Shown one piece after another: positions 5,430 through 5,565 of a DNA stretch of 5,565 nt. Origin of the DNA: Streptococcus sp. A12. GTDB lineage: Bacteria > Bacillota > Bacilli > Lactobacillales > Streptococcaceae. Made by a program: the position numbers and the translations under genes. The notes beneath the pieces were generated by a model that made no database searches, was not told the DNA's origin, and saw nothing but the letters and a program-made list of their open reading frames with translations. Position 1 is the stretch's first letter, and every line of letters begins with the position of its first letter. The DNA lies in NCBI RefSeq assembly GCF_905372335.1, contig NZ_CAJPOU010000075.1, positions 1-5,565 on the forward strand. The letters run 5' to 3'.

Positions 5430-5565
5430 AAACTTTCCGCCGTGAGAAAAGTGCTTGAAACATAACAGTTTCAAGCACTCGGGAGTTTTGAAACCTTAGG
5501 TTCAAAACTAAGTCATGGAACTTCGAAGAAGTTCGCTGACGTCCGTACTCACCTAAGGAAAGTTT
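5430..5565. repeat. Structured 136-bp intergenic element with inverted ends and three internal hairpins
   Basis: The ends AAACTTTCC (5430–5438) and GGAAAGTTT (5557–5565) are exact reverse complements, and the pairing resumes inside with GTGAG (5442–5446) and CTCAC (5548–5552). Between them lie three hairpins: a 12-bp perfect stem 5450–5461 / 5468–5479 with loop ATAACA; a stem 5484–5495 / 5499–5509 with one bulged A and loop TTA; and GAACTT / AAGTTC (5518–5523 / 5529–5534). Together they form a cloverleaf-like fold. It resembles in style the short intergenic repeats of streptococci (BOX, RUP, SPRITE) or a MITE, but I cannot match it to one of them. The right end coincides with the window edge, so the inverted ends may extend further. 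Confidence 0.55.
5444..5479 (-). terminator. Possible minus-strand terminator hairpin within the structured element
   Basis: Read on the minus strand, the perfect 12-bp stem AGTGCTTGAAAC / GTTTCAAGCACT is followed directly by TTTCTC. It could end a transcript entering from the right if the next gene outside the window is on the minus strand. On the plus strand the same stem is followed by CGGGAG, not a T tract. The short T run makes this uncertain, and the hairpin may simply belong to the repeat element. Confidence 0.3.

Noticed and set aside
5430..5565. Tandem-repeat CRISPR array or tRNA gene as an explanation for the hairpin-rich right end.
   Set aside because: There are no regularly spaced direct repeats, and the fold lacks tRNA arm sizes and conserved tRNA sequence (no T-loop GTTCRANNC or suitable anticodon arm).

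Overview
The window looks like chromosome of a viridans-type Streptococcus. The evidence is a housekeeping block in the rlmB–yacP order usual in Firmicutes, a streptococcal-style LPETG cell-wall-anchored protein, extended -10 promoters (TGn before the -10 box), a strong AAAGGAGG ribosome binding site and moderate GC. The species cannot be fixed from this sequence alone.

Left part, minus strand (1–900): the first 47 codons of a YacP/Rae1-type NYN-domain protein lie just downstream of rlmB, the 23S rRNA 2'-O-methyltransferase gene. The two genes are 29 bp apart and probably co-transcribed. The rlmB promoter sits so close to its ATG that the predicted transcript starts on the start codon (leaderless). 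Positions 901–1004 form a short divergent promoter region. Middle, plus strand (1005–1970): a 321-residue inner-membrane protein of the DUF939/aromatic acid exporter family, ended by a hairpin terminator at about 1981–2013.

Right part, plus strand (2128–5298): the main accessory gene encodes a 1056-residue secreted, sortase-anchored M14 zinc carboxypeptidase. It has a signal peptide, a Pro/Ala/Ser/Thr/Glu-rich stalk, an N-terminal all-beta-like region, an M14 catalytic domain with the full zinc and catalytic set, a long C-terminal region resembling a non-catalytic class I amidotransferase-like fold, and an LPETG sorting signal. It is a single-gene unit. Its promoter carries a full match to the CcpA cre consensus over the -35 box and a perfect 9+9 bp inverted repeat over the spacer and -10 box, so it looks under dual control: carbon catabolite control plus an unidentified dyad-binding regulator.

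Far right (5299–5565): no gene. It holds a weak hairpin after the carboxypeptidase gene and then a strongly structured 136-bp block. Complementary ends (AAACTTTCC / GGAAAGTTT) enclose three consecutive hairpins, giving a cloverleaf-like fold. This may be a BOX/RUP-like or MITE-like intergenic repeat or a structured RNA; I could not assign it to a named family.

The genes do not form one pathway: two are ribosome/RNA maintenance genes, one is a membrane transporter-like gene, and one is a regulated surface peptidase.
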